Shown here one piece after another: positions 15,425-23,618 of a stretch of 25,875 nt of DNA. Both the position numbers and the translations under genes were made by a program. Below the pieces are notes generated by a model that ran no database searches, was not told the DNA's origin, and saw nothing but the letters and a program-made list of their open reading frames with translations. Origin of the DNA: CAZFYZ01 sp964523735 (GTDB lineage: Bacteria > Armatimonadota > UBA5829); NCBI GenBank assembly GCA_964523735.1, contig CAZFYZ010000049.1, positions 1-25,875 of the forward strand, given 5' to 3'. Positions within the stretch are counted from its first letter, which is position 1, and each line of letters starts with the position of its first letter.

Positions 15425-16463
15425 ATTCGTATATGTTGTAGGGCCGTTTCTTGTGGCGTTCGTGGTCTCCCTGCTCCTTGCACCGGGTGTGATCGCGATG
15501 CTACGCACGCGCAAAGCCGGGCAGGTGATAAGCACCGATGGCCCAGAGTCGCACCAGGCCAAAGCCGGGACACCCACGATGGGTGGACTGATCATCATGG
15601 CCGGAATCCTTGGTGTAGCCCTTTCCGCCAGCATAGCCTCATCCAAGGTAGCGTGGAGCTACATGCTCAGGGGCAGCGCTCTCGAGGACCTTGTGGCAGT
15701 ATTGCTTCTCATGGTCGCTTACGCGCTGATTGGATTGGTGGATGACTATCTGACGATCAGGCCTATCCGTGACGTCAGAGGCATAGCCAGCAAGCCAAAG
15801 GCAGCGGCTCAAGCACTGGTGGCGGTTGCTTTTCTGATATGGCTGGGAACGCATCGGGCAGATGGCTTCGCACCTGTCTTGATGGCTGGCAACTATACGA
15901 TTCTGAGCGGTGTTTCCTACTGGATCTTCGCCGGTCTCATGCTTGTGGGGATGTCGAACTTCGTGAACATCACGGATGGCTTGGACGGCTTGGTTGCCGG
16001 GCTTGTGGCCATCGCGAGTGTTGGTTGGCTCGCGTGCATGCTTGGGTTTCCCGAACAGACTGCTTTGGGCGCATTGCCGCTTCTCGCAGCCATCGCCGGC
16101 GCGTGTTTGGCGTTCCTGTGGTTCAACGCGAACCCGGCGAAGGTCTTCATGGGCGATACAGGCTCGATGGCGCTGGGCGTCGCTCTGCCAGCCATAGCCA
16201 TCCTGATGCATCGCGAGGTGCTGCTGATCGTGATCTGCCTTGTGTTCGTGCTGGACGGGCTATCAAGCGCGCTGCAATGGGCGGTGTTCAAGTTCACGAG
16301 GATCACGACCGGCACTGGCCGCCGAGTGTTCAAGAAGAGCCCGATCCACCACCACTTCGAGCTTTCCGGCTGGCCGGAGCAGACGGTTGTTGTGAGATTC
16401 TGGATCCTCGGCGCAGTCGCCGCCGTAATAGGCTTCGCAGGCGCTGCGGCTCGGATATGGTAA
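15414..16463 (+). CDS. mraY: Phospho-MurNAc-pentapeptide translocase MraY
   Basis: MraY moves phospho-MurNAc-pentapeptide from UDP to undecaprenyl phosphate, forming lipid I at the inner face of the membrane. The 349-residue protein is polytopic and shows all signature motifs: HQAKAGTPTMGG, the Asp pair in GLVDDYLT (Asp110, Asp111), NFVNITDGLDGL (Asp188), FMGDTGSMALG (Asp248) and the HHH loop in KKSPIHHHFELSGWPE (His312-314). The start is a TTG, chosen because GGAGGGG (15403-15409) is well spaced before it and no in-frame ATG exists near the N-terminus. It overlaps the murF stop by 11 nt, consistent with translational coupling. A tandem pair of palindromes follows the stop. Confidence 0.95.
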   Translation: MPAEFVYVVGPFLVAFVVSLLLAPGVIAMLRTRKAGQVISTDGPESHQAKAGTPTMGGLIIMAGILGVALSASIASSKVAWSYMLRGSALEDLVAVLLLMVAYALIGLVDDYLTIRPIRDVRGIASKPKAAAQALVAVAFLIWLGTHRADGFAPVLMAGNYTILSGVSYWIFAGLMLVGMSNFVNITDGLDGLVAGLVAIASVGWLACMLGFPEQTALGALPLLAAIAGACLAFLWFNANPAKVFMGDTGSMALGVALPAIAILMHREVLLIVICLVFVLDGLSSALQWAVFKFTRITTGTGRRVFKKSPIHHHFELSGWPEQTVVVRFWILGAVAAVIGFAGAAARIW

Positions 16464-16469
16464 CACGTG

Positions 16470-16550
16470 CCCCCTCTCCCGGCGGAGAGGGCGGGGGTGA
16501 GGCTTCCGTGCTGCCCCCTCTCCTGGGGGAGAGGGCTGGGGTGAGGGCGC
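16470..16550. repeat. Tandem pair of CCCTCTCC/GGAGAGGG palindromes, mraY-murD gap
   Basis: Copies at 16470-16502 and 16514-16550 each have the two arms plus the GGGGTGAGG tail, separated by 11 nt, the same paired arrangement as at 1935-2015. They occupy nearly the whole 99-bp gap. After them only about a dozen bases remain before murD, and no SD can be seen there. Confidence 0.85.
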
Positions 16551-16562
16551 ATTAGCAATTCT

Positions 16563-17948
16563 ATGCAAGACTGGAAAGACAAACGAATATCCGTCATCGG
16601 AATGGCTCGAAGCGGAATGGCCGTCGCGGAGGTGATGTCGTCTCGCGCGCAGGTCACCCTCTACGACCGCAAGTCAGCTTCAGAGCTAACCGAAGCCCTT
16701 GAGGCTGCCAGGGCCCTCGGCGTCGAGGCAAGACCTGAAACCGAAGACATCGACCTGGCGAACACCGATCTTTTGGTCACCAGCCCTGGCGTGCCGATCG
16801 GCCATCCCGCCTTCGCCGAGGCCAAGCGCCGTGGCATCGAGGTGATCTCCGAGATCGAGCTGGCCTATCGCATAGCGAAGGCTCCTATGATAGCCATCAC
16901 CGGCACCAACGGCAAGACTACGACAACCGTCCTGACAGGCCGGATGCTGATGGCCGATGGTCGTGAAACTTACATTGCGGGGAACGTCCTTGCGGGGGAC
17001 ATCAAACTGCCGCTGATCACTGCTGCTGCGAATGCCTCACCCGACGGAGTGATCGTGGCTGAGATCAGCACGTTCCAGCTCGAGTGGATCAGTACGTTCA
17101 GGCCAAAGATCGCCGCGCTTCTGAACGTGACCAGCGATCACATGGATCGGCACACCTCGGCGGAGGAATACGCCGGTCTCAAAGCACGCATATTCGAGAA
17201 CCAGACGCCCGATGATTACGCCATTGTGAATGCGGAGAATGCCTTCACTGCGGGGCTTGTGCCGAAGCTCGATGGGCGGGTTCTGCAGTTTGCCCGTCTG
17301 AGCGAGCCACCTGATGGCGCGTTTGCGCGAGGAGATGACCTGGTCGTCAGGCTTGCCGGGCGAGAGACGGTGATCTGCACCCGCTCGGACATCCAGATAC
17401 CGGGCGAGCACAACGTCGAGAACGTCTTGGCCGCTGCCCTCGCTGCGAGTGCCCTTGGCGCTGAGCCCGAAAGCATCCGTCAGGCCGTTCGCGGATTCAC
17501 CGGAGTAGAGCATCGCCTCGAGCCGGTAGCCACCGTCGAAAGCGTGCGCTACGTTAACAACTCTATGTGCACCAACGTCGATGCTGCCGTGCGTTCCGTG
17601 GAGGCCATAGACGGTCCCCAGATCGTGATAGCCGGCGGCAAGGACAAAGGCTCCGACTATACGGCCCTGGCGGAAGCATTCAAGCGCAGGGCCAAGCATG
17701 TCGTTCTCATAGGCGCGGATGCCGGGCTAATTGAGTCAGCGGCTCGCAAGGCAGGGTACGAGCAAACAACTCGCGCAGAGTCGATGCAAGACGCCGTTGA
17801 CAAAGCCCGTGCGCTTGCTGAGGCGGGGGACACCATCGTCCTGACCCCGGCGTGCGCCAGTTTCGACATGTTCAACTCATTCGAGCACCGCGGCCAGGTG
17901 TTCAAGGACATTGTGAAGGATTACGCCGGCAAAGCCGGTAAGCACTAG
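16563..17948 (+). CDS. murD: UDP-MurNAc-L-alanine:D-glutamate ligase
   Basis: MurD adds D-Glu to UDP-MurNAc-L-Ala. The N-terminal Rossmann part has VIGMARSGMA and LLVTSPGVP. The ATP loop is AITGTNGKTTTT (Lys118). LNVTSDHMDRH, GEHNVENVLAAALAA, GVEHRLEPV, GGKDKGSDY and LTPACASFDMFNSFEHRG complete the family pattern. The conserved segment normally read as NDSKATN (as in E. coli MurD) is here NNSMCTN (residues 332-338), so the Asp and Lys are replaced while the outer Asn, Ser, Thr and Asn remain. The length of 461 residues is normal. The ATG has no visible SD, perhaps because the palindromic pair inserted just upstream. Confidence 0.93.
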   Translation: MQDWKDKRISVIGMARSGMAVAEVMSSRAQVTLYDRKSASELTEALEAARALGVEARPETEDIDLANTDLLVTSPGVPIGHPAFAEAKRRGIEVISEIELAYRIAKAPMIAITGTNGKTTTTVLTGRMLMADGRETYIAGNVLAGDIKLPLITAAANASPDGVIVAEISTFQLEWISTFRPKIAALLNVTSDHMDRHTSAEEYAGLKARIFENQTPDDYAIVNAENAFTAGLVPKLDGRVLQFARLSEPPDGAFARGDDLVVRLAGRETVICTRSDIQIPGEHNVENVLAAALAASALGAEPESIRQAVRGFTGVEHRLEPVATVESVRYVNNSMCTNVDAAVRSVEAIDGPQIVIAGGKDKGSDYTALAEAFKRRAKHVVLIGADAGLIESAARKAGYEQTTRAESMQDAVDKARALAEAGDTIVLTPACASFDMFNSFEHRGQVFKDIVKDYAGKAGKH

Positions 17949-17953
17949 ACAAG

Positions 17954-18003
17954 CATGGACGCGCGGGAAGTGGCTTTCCACTTTCCACCCTCCACTCTCC
18001 ATG
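17954..18003. repeat. CTTTCCA heptad repeat with inverted partner, murD-ftsW gap
   Basis: Four heptads (CTTTCCA, CTTTCCA, CCCTCCA, CTCTCCA) run from 17974 to 18001. GGGAAGTGG just before them pairs with CCACTTTCC, and CATGGA (17954-17959) pairs with TCCATG (17998-18003). The left side is less regular than the right. It fills most of the 77-bp gap. Confidence 0.7.
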
Positions 18004-18025
18004 AACCGGGGAAGGGTGAAGTAAC

Positions 18026-19267
18026 ATGAAGAAGCTAGCCAGGATTGAGCCGCCGGATGTATGCCTGCTGGGCGTGACGTTGATACTTGTCGCGATCGGC
18101 GTTCTCACTGTCTTCGACTCGAGCTACATGCGCGCCGCGGACTACAAGTCATACAACTTCGACGCCCTCTATTTCGTCAAACGTCAGCTCATATTTGCGG
18201 GGATTGGTCTCTTCTGCATGTTCGTTGCATCCGTCGTTCCGGTGGACTTCATGCGCAAGCTGAGCATTCCCCTGCTGTTCTTTGCCGCCGTGCTGTTGAT
18301 TGCCGTGCTGGTGCCCGGGGTGGGGAGAGAGGTCAACGGCTCGCGCAGCTGGTTCAGACTTGGGCCGCTCTCGTTCCAGCCGTCGGAGTTGCTGAAACTC
18401 GCGCTGGTGGTCTATCTGGCGCGGGTCCTTGGCCGACCGAGGATCTTCGCGCGCAAAGCGCCGCCGAGGTGGGTTGGAGCTCTCTGGGTCGCGGGCGCGT
18501 TGATCTTCCTAGTGATCGCTCAACGTGACCTGGGATCAGCCGTGGTTCTATCGTCTGTCGTCTTCATCATGTTCGCGGTTGCCGGCGCAAGAAAGCGATA
18601 CCTGGTGCTTCTGGGGACGGCGGGGGCCGTGACGGTCTGCGCCCTCATGTGCTTCGTTCCTCACTGCAAGCCTAGAGTGGACGCTTTCAAGGACCCCTGG
18701 GAGGCGCGCTATGATAAGGGCTACCAGATAGTGCACTCGCTGATCGGATTCGGCACGGGTGGAGTGACCGGCGTGGGCATTGGCGAGGGTCGTGTTAAGG
18801 CGTATATCCCTGCCGCGTCCACGGACTACATTTACTCCACAGTTGCCGAGGAAACAGGCCTGATCGGCAGTCTGGTGCTGCTTGGCCTGTTTGCTCTCTT
18901 TACATACAGGGGCCTGGATGTGGCCCGAAGATGCGCAAGCCCGTTCGCGGCGCTGGTGGCGGTGGGAATCACATCCTTTGTGGCTATTCAGGCTTTGATC
19001 AACATGGCAGTGGCCACGAACTCCATTCCTGCGACAGGTCTGCCAATGCCATTTGTCAGCTACGGCGGCTCTTCGCTTGTGATACTTCTTACGGGGACCG
19101 GCATTCTGCTCTCGGTTTCGCGGCACGTACATATGCAACTGGATGGCGAGATTGATGAAGATCGTACTGACCGGGGGCGGCACCGGAGGACATATCTACC
19201 CCGCCATAAGCGTCGCTCAGGCTCTTCGGGAGGCGGATCCCGAGACCGAGCTACTGTTCGTAGGTAG
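18026..19267 (+). CDS. ftsW: Septal peptidoglycan glycosyltransferase FtsW (SEDS family)
   Basis: FtsW polymerises lipid II at the septum with FtsI. The 413-residue protein has about ten hydrophobic segments and the SEDS motifs FVKRQLIFAGIG, NGSRSWFRLGPLSFQPSE, AQRDLGSA, STDYIYSTVAEETGLIG and TGLPMPFVSYGGSS. A GGGGAAGGG lies upstream of the ATG. The last 42 or so residues (after HMQLDGEI) form an Arg-rich tail whose final 37 codons are read in a different frame across the start of murG, including its glycine-rich loop. Such a tail is not a conserved FtsW feature; a frame change near 19150 or a drifted stop codon could explain it. The core identification is secure. Confidence 0.95.
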   Translation: MKKLARIEPPDVCLLGVTLILVAIGVLTVFDSSYMRAADYKSYNFDALYFVKRQLIFAGIGLFCMFVASVVPVDFMRKLSIPLLFFAAVLLIAVLVPGVGREVNGSRSWFRLGPLSFQPSELLKLALVVYLARVLGRPRIFARKAPPRWVGALWVAGALIFLVIAQRDLGSAVVLSSVVFIMFAVAGARKRYLVLLGTAGAVTVCALMCFVPHCKPRVDAFKDPWEARYDKGYQIVHSLIGFGTGGVTGVGIGEGRVKAYIPAASTDYIYSTVAEETGLIGSLVLLGLFALFTYRGLDVARRCASPFAALVAVGITSFVAIQALINMAVATNSIPATGLPMPFVSYGGSSLVILLTGTGILLSVSRHVHMQLDGEIDEDRTDRGRHRRTYLPRHKRRSGSSGGGSRDRATVRR

Positions 19268-20252
19268 CTCACACGGGCCTGAGGGCAAGATCGCGGCGGA
19301 TGCGGGGCTTGAGTTCCGCGCTGTTCCGAGTTCACCGCTGACGAAGTCGATATCCGCCCGAAACGCGGTCTCGCTCGCGCGGCTGATGGCCGGCGTCTTC
19401 CGAGCGAGGCGGATACTCAAGGATTTCCGCCCAGATGTGGCAATCGGCACCGGCGGCTACACGACCGCTGCTGTCCTGGTTGCGCAGCGGTTGCTCGTCG
19501 GACGAATCGTGATCCACGAGCAGAACGCAGTCCCCGGACGTACAAACAAATGGCTCGCGCGGATCGCCGGCCGTGTGTGTGTTACGTTTGAGGATTCCGC
19601 CAAAGCATTTCCGAAGGACAAAGTTGTCGTGACAGGCCTCCCGATCCGCCGGGACTTCGCGGATCTTCCCGAGAAGAGTGAGGCCCGCCGCGGCCTGGAC
19701 CTGGCAGAAGACCTGTTCACGGTCCTGGTCGTTGGAGGCAGCCAGGGCGCCAGGAGCCTGAACGAACTAATCATTGGCGCCTGGCCTGCAATAGACGATG
19801 GCGGCACGCAGGTCCTCCACCAGGTGGGGCAGAGGAATCTCGAGGAGACACGGCAACTTTTCAGGGCTTCTGAGCGTTACAGAATAGAGGCGTACGTCGA
19901 CATGCCCACCGCGATGGCCGCTGCCGATCTCGTGATAGGCCGCAGTGGCGCATCGACAGTCGCCGAAATCACGGCCTGCGGCTTGCCGAGCATCCTGATT
20001 CCGTATCCCTACGGCATCGCTCTGGAACAGAAAGCCAACGCCGGCTACCTGGTCGAGCACAACGCGGCGATCCTGTGTGAGCAGGCAGCCTGTACATCCG
20101 AGAAGCTTGCAGGCATTATCAGAGAACTACGTGCCGACGCGGCCAGGCTGAGCGCCATGGCATCAGCCAGCAAGGCCCTTGGCAAACCCGACGCAGCCCA
20201 GCAAGTGGCTCAAATCGCTCTTGGCTTGGCAAGTAGTCCATACTCAATATGA
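19155..20252 (+). CDS. murG: UDP-GlcNAc:lipid I N-acetylglucosaminyltransferase
   Basis: MurG adds GlcNAc to lipid I to form lipid II at the membrane surface. The N-terminal loop KIVLTGGGTGGHIYPAISV, the middle TGGYTTAAVLVAQ and HEQNAVPGRTN, and the C-terminal UDP-GlcNAc site (VVGGSQGARSLNEL, IGRSGASTVAEITACGLPSI) are all present. I start at the ATG at 19155, which has GGATGG eight bases upstream; the ATG at 19143 is an alternative that adds four residues. The length of 365 residues is typical. The start lies 113 nt inside ftsW, and the stop overlaps the murC start (ATGA). Confidence 0.95.
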   Translation: MKIVLTGGGTGGHIYPAISVAQALREADPETELLFVGSSHGPEGKIAADAGLEFRAVPSSPLTKSISARNAVSLARLMAGVFRARRILKDFRPDVAIGTGGYTTAAVLVAQRLLVGRIVIHEQNAVPGRTNKWLARIAGRVCVTFEDSAKAFPKDKVVVTGLPIRRDFADLPEKSEARRGLDLAEDLFTVLVVGGSQGARSLNELIIGAWPAIDDGGTQVLHQVGQRNLEETRQLFRASERYRIEAYVDMPTAMAAADLVIGRSGASTVAEITACGLPSILIPYPYGIALEQKANAGYLVEHNAAILCEQAACTSEKLAGIIRELRADAARLSAMASASKALGKPDAAQQVAQIALGLASSPYSI

Positions 20253-21658
20253 AATTCCATTTTATCGGAATCGGTGGGGTCAGCATGAGCGCCATCGCGC
20301 TGATGCTCAAGGACCTCGGGCATACTGTCTCCGGCTCAGACCGGCAGGAGAGCGGCACAACAGCACGCCTTCGTGAGCAAGGGGTTCGTGTAGTTGTCGG
20401 CCATGATGCGGTCAACGTGGACGGCGCGGATGCTGTTATCTACACAGCAGCCATACCCTCGGACAACTCGGAAATCGTGGCATCAAGAGACAAAGGCATT
20501 CCGCTCATCGAGCGACCTGAGATGCTTGGCAAGCTGATGCAAGCATACGACCAGCGCGTTGCCATCTCCGGCACCCACGGTAAGACGACCACCACCTCGA
20601 TGGTCGCCTCGATTCTGGATCACGCGGGTCTCGATCCGACGGTACTTGTGGGGACCGATCGAAACAACCTCCGGCGCGGCGGCCAGTCGATCATTGTGAC
20701 TGAAGCCTGCGAGGCCTTCAGTTCGTTCCTGCACCTGAAGTCGTCCATCGCAGCCATCACCAACATCGACCTCGACCACGTCGATCACTACGGCACAATC
20801 GAGCGCATCGAGGAAGCGTTCGCCGAGTTCGGGGAGCTTGTGGACCCGGACGGCTGTATCATCGCGAACTGGGACGACGAGCGCGTCCGCCGCGTGTACT
20901 CCAGCAGCACCCGCCGCGTCGTTCGCTTCGGCCTTGGCGAGGAGAATGACATCCGCGCCACGAACGTCGACCTCAGCAATCCAAACCCGAGCTACACTCT
21001 CGTTCGCAATGGAGTGGAACTCGGCGAGATTCGGCTGAGCATTCCAGGCGAGCAAAATGTGATCGATTCGCTTGCTGCTGCGGCAGTGGCGTTCGAGCTA
21101 ATAGTTGTCTCGGCGACACCCTGTCCCGAAACGTCCTCTTCGGAGCTTCGGGACAAGGTGTCCCGAAGCAACGCCTTCGCCGCCATCCGCGACGGCCTGG
21201 CCGCCTTCCGTGGCGCGGCCCGCAGATGGGAGGTTCTGTTCGATCAGAACGACATAATGGTCGTGGACGACTACGCACATCACCCGGCGGAAGTCGCGGC
21301 CACACTGAAAGGCGCGCGCGCGGCCTACCCATCCAAGCGCATCAAAGCTGTCTTCCAACCGCACCTGTACTCCCGCACTAAGCACTTCGAGGCCGATTTC
21401 GCCGATGCGCTGTCGCTGGCACACGAGGTCATCGTCACCTCGATCTACGCCGCCCGCGAGCAGCCGATGGACGGCGTCAGCGGCGAGAGCATCGCTGAGC
21501 GCATCTCAGGAGCGACCTATTGGCCTGACAAGACTACGCTTGCCGCTCGTCTGGCCGCCAGCGCCAATTCGGGTGATCTCATTCTCGTCCTTGGCGCAGG
21601 GGATATCAGGCAAGTTGGCGAGGAACTCGCAAGGGTGTTCGAAGGCAGGCAAACGTGA
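20249..21658 (+). CDS. murC: UDP-MurNAc:L-alanine ligase
   Basis: MurC is the first Mur ligase and adds L-Ala to UDP-MurNAc. The N-terminal nucleotide-binding part shows FHFIGIGGVSMSAIA, the ATP loop is ISGTHGKTTTT (Lys112), and TEACEAFSSFL, ITNIDLDHVDHYG, GEQNVIDSLAAAAVAFEL, RRWEVL, DDYAHHPAEV and FQPHLYSRTK follow. EACE in place of the EADE of E. coli is, from memory, the Clostridia-style variant. Around residues 288-308 (VSATPCPETSSSELRDKVSR) the frame runs through a strong palindromic element, adding some 15-20 residues between GEQN...AAVAFEL and the FRGAARRW block. The frame is preserved. Overlaps with murG (ATGA) and murB (GTGA) suggest coupled translation. Confidence 0.95.
   Translation: MKFHFIGIGGVSMSAIALMLKDLGHTVSGSDRQESGTTARLREQGVRVVVGHDAVNVDGADAVIYTAAIPSDNSEIVASRDKGIPLIERPEMLGKLMQAYDQRVAISGTHGKTTTTSMVASILDHAGLDPTVLVGTDRNNLRRGGQSIIVTEACEAFSSFLHLKSSIAAITNIDLDHVDHYGTIERIEEAFAEFGELVDPDGCIIANWDDERVRRVYSSSTRRVVRFGLGEENDIRATNVDLSNPNPSYTLVRNGVELGEIRLSIPGEQNVIDSLAAAAVAFELIVVSATPCPETSSSELRDKVSRSNAFAAIRDGLAAFRGAARRWEVLFDQNDIMVVDDYAHHPAEVAATLKGARAAYPSKRIKAVFQPHLYSRTKHFEADFADALSLAHEVIVTSIYAAREQPMDGVSGESIAERISGATYWPDKTTLAARLAASANSGDLILVLGAGDIRQVGEELARVFEGRQT
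21116..21168. repeat. Palindromic element in frame inside murC
   Basis: ACACCCTGTCCCGA (21116-21129) pairs with TCGGGACAAGGTGT (21148-21161) with one mismatch. A nested perfect dyad CTTCGGGACA-AGG-TGTCCCGAAG spans 21146-21168. The family differs from the CCCTCTCC element. It encodes extra residues in MurC at a position where I expect only a short linker. Confidence 0.75.
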
Positions 21659-22554
21659 GCTTTACCGAAGACATCCGAGGCGCGATCAACTGCCGCATTG
21701 CCGAGAACGAGCCGATGTCCGCGCACACGACTCTCGGCGTCGGCGGGCCGGCTGACGTCTGGGTGGAGGTGGAGACCGAAGCCGACCTTGCGACTCTGAT
21801 GAGCCTGATTCACGAAGCTGGTATGCCCTGGATGGTCGTCGGAGACGGCGCTAATCTCTTAGTCTCAGAGAAAGGCATTCGCGGAGTAGTGATTGCGCCA
21901 AAGGGCCAGTTCGCGGAGATCGTAGTCGATGGCCTGCGCATCCGGTCGGGTGCGGCGGCACGCATTTCGGCAGTCGCCGACATCGCGGCAGAGAATGATC
22001 TGATCGGTCTTGAGGGTGTGGGCACCGTGCCTGGCAGCGTCGGTGGCGCGATCGTGATGAACGCCGGCACTCATCGGGGCTACATCGACGCAGTGACCGA
22101 GAGTGTGTCAACTATCACCGAGGATGGCAGGCAGGTGCTGCTCACTAAAGAGGATTGTGGTTTTACATATCGCGGCAGCCGGTTTCAGACGGATCATTCG
22201 TTCATCATTGCCTCAGTCGTCTTTGCTATGCAGCCTGGCGACGGTGCGGCCAGCCGAAAGCATCTGGAGGAAGTTCGTCGCCATCGTGCCGATACGCAGC
22301 CTCCTGGACGCAGCGCTGGCTGCTTCTTCAAGAACCCAGGCACCAGCGCCGGAAAGCTGATCGAGCTTTCAGGATGCAAAGGCTGGCGCGAGGGTGGGGC
22401 GATCGTCAGCGAGACTCACGCAAACTTCATTATGAACACTGGTAACGCAACAGCATCGGATCTCTACGCGCTCGCCGAACGCGTTCGAGCGGCCGTTCGC
22501 GAGAAGCAAGGAATCGAACTGGAATACGAGGTCAGATTAGCAGGAGAATGGTAG
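21655..22554 (+). CDS. murB: UDP-N-acetylenolpyruvoylglucosamine reductase
   Basis: MurB reduces UDP-GlcNAc-enolpyruvate to UDP-MurNAc with NADPH and bound FAD. The FAD domain shows TLGVGGPADVWVEV, VVGDGANLLVSEKGIRG and GVGTVPGSVGGAIVMNAG. TYRGSRF and the C-terminal AGCFFKNP, GKLIELSGCKGWREGGA and HANFIMN blocks follow. The proton donor, Ser in E. coli MurB, is Cys here (Cys223); the second catalytic residue, Glu, is probably Glu292 in YEVRLAG. The 299-residue length and missing insert suggest the shorter type II class. The start is a GTG overlapping the murC stop (GTGA), and the stop overlaps ddl by 7 nt. Confidence 0.95.
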   Translation: MSFTEDIRGAINCRIAENEPMSAHTTLGVGGPADVWVEVETEADLATLMSLIHEAGMPWMVVGDGANLLVSEKGIRGVVIAPKGQFAEIVVDGLRIRSGAAARISAVADIAAENDLIGLEGVGTVPGSVGGAIVMNAGTHRGYIDAVTESVSTITEDGRQVLLTKEDCGFTYRGSRFQTDHSFIIASVVFAMQPGDGAASRKHLEEVRRHRADTQPPGRSAGCFFKNPGTSAGKLIELSGCKGWREGGAIVSETHANFIMNTGNATASDLYALAERVRAAVREKQGIELEYEVRLAGEW

Positions 22555-23618
22555 ATCGACAGGGCAAACTGAGGGTTGCGGTTCTGATGGGGGGTATCTC
22601 ATCAGAGCGCAACGTCTCCCTCTCAACAGGCAGGCAGATACTCGCGTCTCTCGACCGTGAGAAGTACGAAGTGATCGGTGTCGACGCGGCGCTTCTTCCG
22701 GGCAGCACCCGCTCGCATCTCAAGGGCGCCGACAGCGAGGTCGAAGCGGTGGCCGAGGCCCGCGATGCGCTCGGAAACGCGCTGATCAGCGTTGAGCAGA
22801 TAGCAGTCAGTGATTCGGCCATGCGTCCCGATGTCGTCTTCATCGCCCTCCACGGCAAGTATGGCGAGGATGGCACCGTTCAGGGAATGCTTGATCTGCT
22901 CGGCCTGCCCTACACCGGCTCCGGCGTCCTCGCAAGCGCCCTTGCCATGGACAAGTCGATGGCCAAAAAAGTCCTCGCCGCCGACGGCATTCCGGTTGCG
23001 CCTTCCGTCGATCTAATCTCCCCTCTCACTTCTGGAGAGGGGCCGGGGGAGAGGTCGATCCGCGATGCCGTCTCCGACCTCGGTTTCCCCCTCATGGTCA
23101 AGCCAAGCCGCCAGGGTTCAACCATCGGAATGACGAAGGTGAACAGTCCTGACGAGTTGAATGATGCCATAAGGCAGGCCGCCATCCACGATGACCGGAT
23201 AGTGATCGAGCGGTTTGTCGAGGGAGTCGAGCTGACGGTCGGCGTTCTGGGGAACTTGGAGCCCTTCGCGCTCCCGGTGGTGGAGATTGCCCCGGCGAAA
23301 GGTTTCTACGACTACGAGGCAAAGTACACACCTGGCGCGACTGAGGAGATCGTCCCGGCGCGCATCAGCGCTGAGGCAACTGCCAGGGCGCAGGAGATCG
23401 CCCTCGCGGCGCACAGGTCGCTCGATTGCCGGGGGATGTCTCGAGTGGATATGATCTACACGCCTGATGCCGAGTTCTATGTTCTTGAGGCCAACACCAT
23501 ACCAGGCATGACGCCCACAAGCCTGTTACCGCGGGCCGCCGAGGCTGCCGGGATTGCTTTTCCCAGGCTGCTCGATATGATAATCGGCTATGCACTTGAG
23601 GAGAGTGGGGGAAGGTGA
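22548..23618 (+). CDS. ddl: D-alanine--D-alanine ligase
   Basis: Ddl makes D-Ala-D-Ala, the substrate of MurF, in an ATP-grasp fold. Motifs are MGGISSERNVSLSTG, ALHGKYGEDGTVQG, LPYTGSGVLASALAMDK, FPLMVKPSRQGSTIG, FYDYEAKYTPG, RVDMIYTPDAEFYVLEAN and TIPGMTPTSLLPRAAEAAG. The 356-residue protein contains a palindromic repeat read in frame at about residues 157-170 (ISPLTSGEGPGERSIRD), in the loop just before the ATP-binding strand. The ATG overlaps the murB stop; the AGGAG upstream is only one or two bases away, unusually close, so translation may depend on termination of murB. The gene ends in a GTGA overlap with ftsQ. Confidence 0.95.
   Translation: MVDRQGKLRVAVLMGGISSERNVSLSTGRQILASLDREKYEVIGVDAALLPGSTRSHLKGADSEVEAVAEARDALGNALISVEQIAVSDSAMRPDVVFIALHGKYGEDGTVQGMLDLLGLPYTGSGVLASALAMDKSMAKKVLAADGIPVAPSVDLISPLTSGEGPGERSIRDAVSDLGFPLMVKPSRQGSTIGMTKVNSPDELNDAIRQAAIHDDRIVIERFVEGVELTVGVLGNLEPFALPVVEIAPAKGFYDYEAKYTPGATEEIVPARISAEATARAQEIALAAHRSLDCRGMSRVDMIYTPDAEFYVLEANTIPGMTPTSLLPRAAEAAGIAFPRLLDMIIGYALEESGGR
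23018..23055. repeat. Palindromic element in frame inside ddl
   Basis: CCCCTCTC (23020-23027) and GAGAGGGG (23035-23042) form perfect 8-bp arms around a 7-nt loop, followed by the family tail CCGGGGGAGAGG. This is the CCCTCTCC element of 1935-2015 and 16470-16550, here translated as a Ser/Pro/Gly/Glu-rich loop. Confidence 0.8.

Noticed and set aside
21116..21168. Frameshift or pseudogene in murC
   Set aside because: The insertion keeps the frame, and all downstream MurC motifs are intact.
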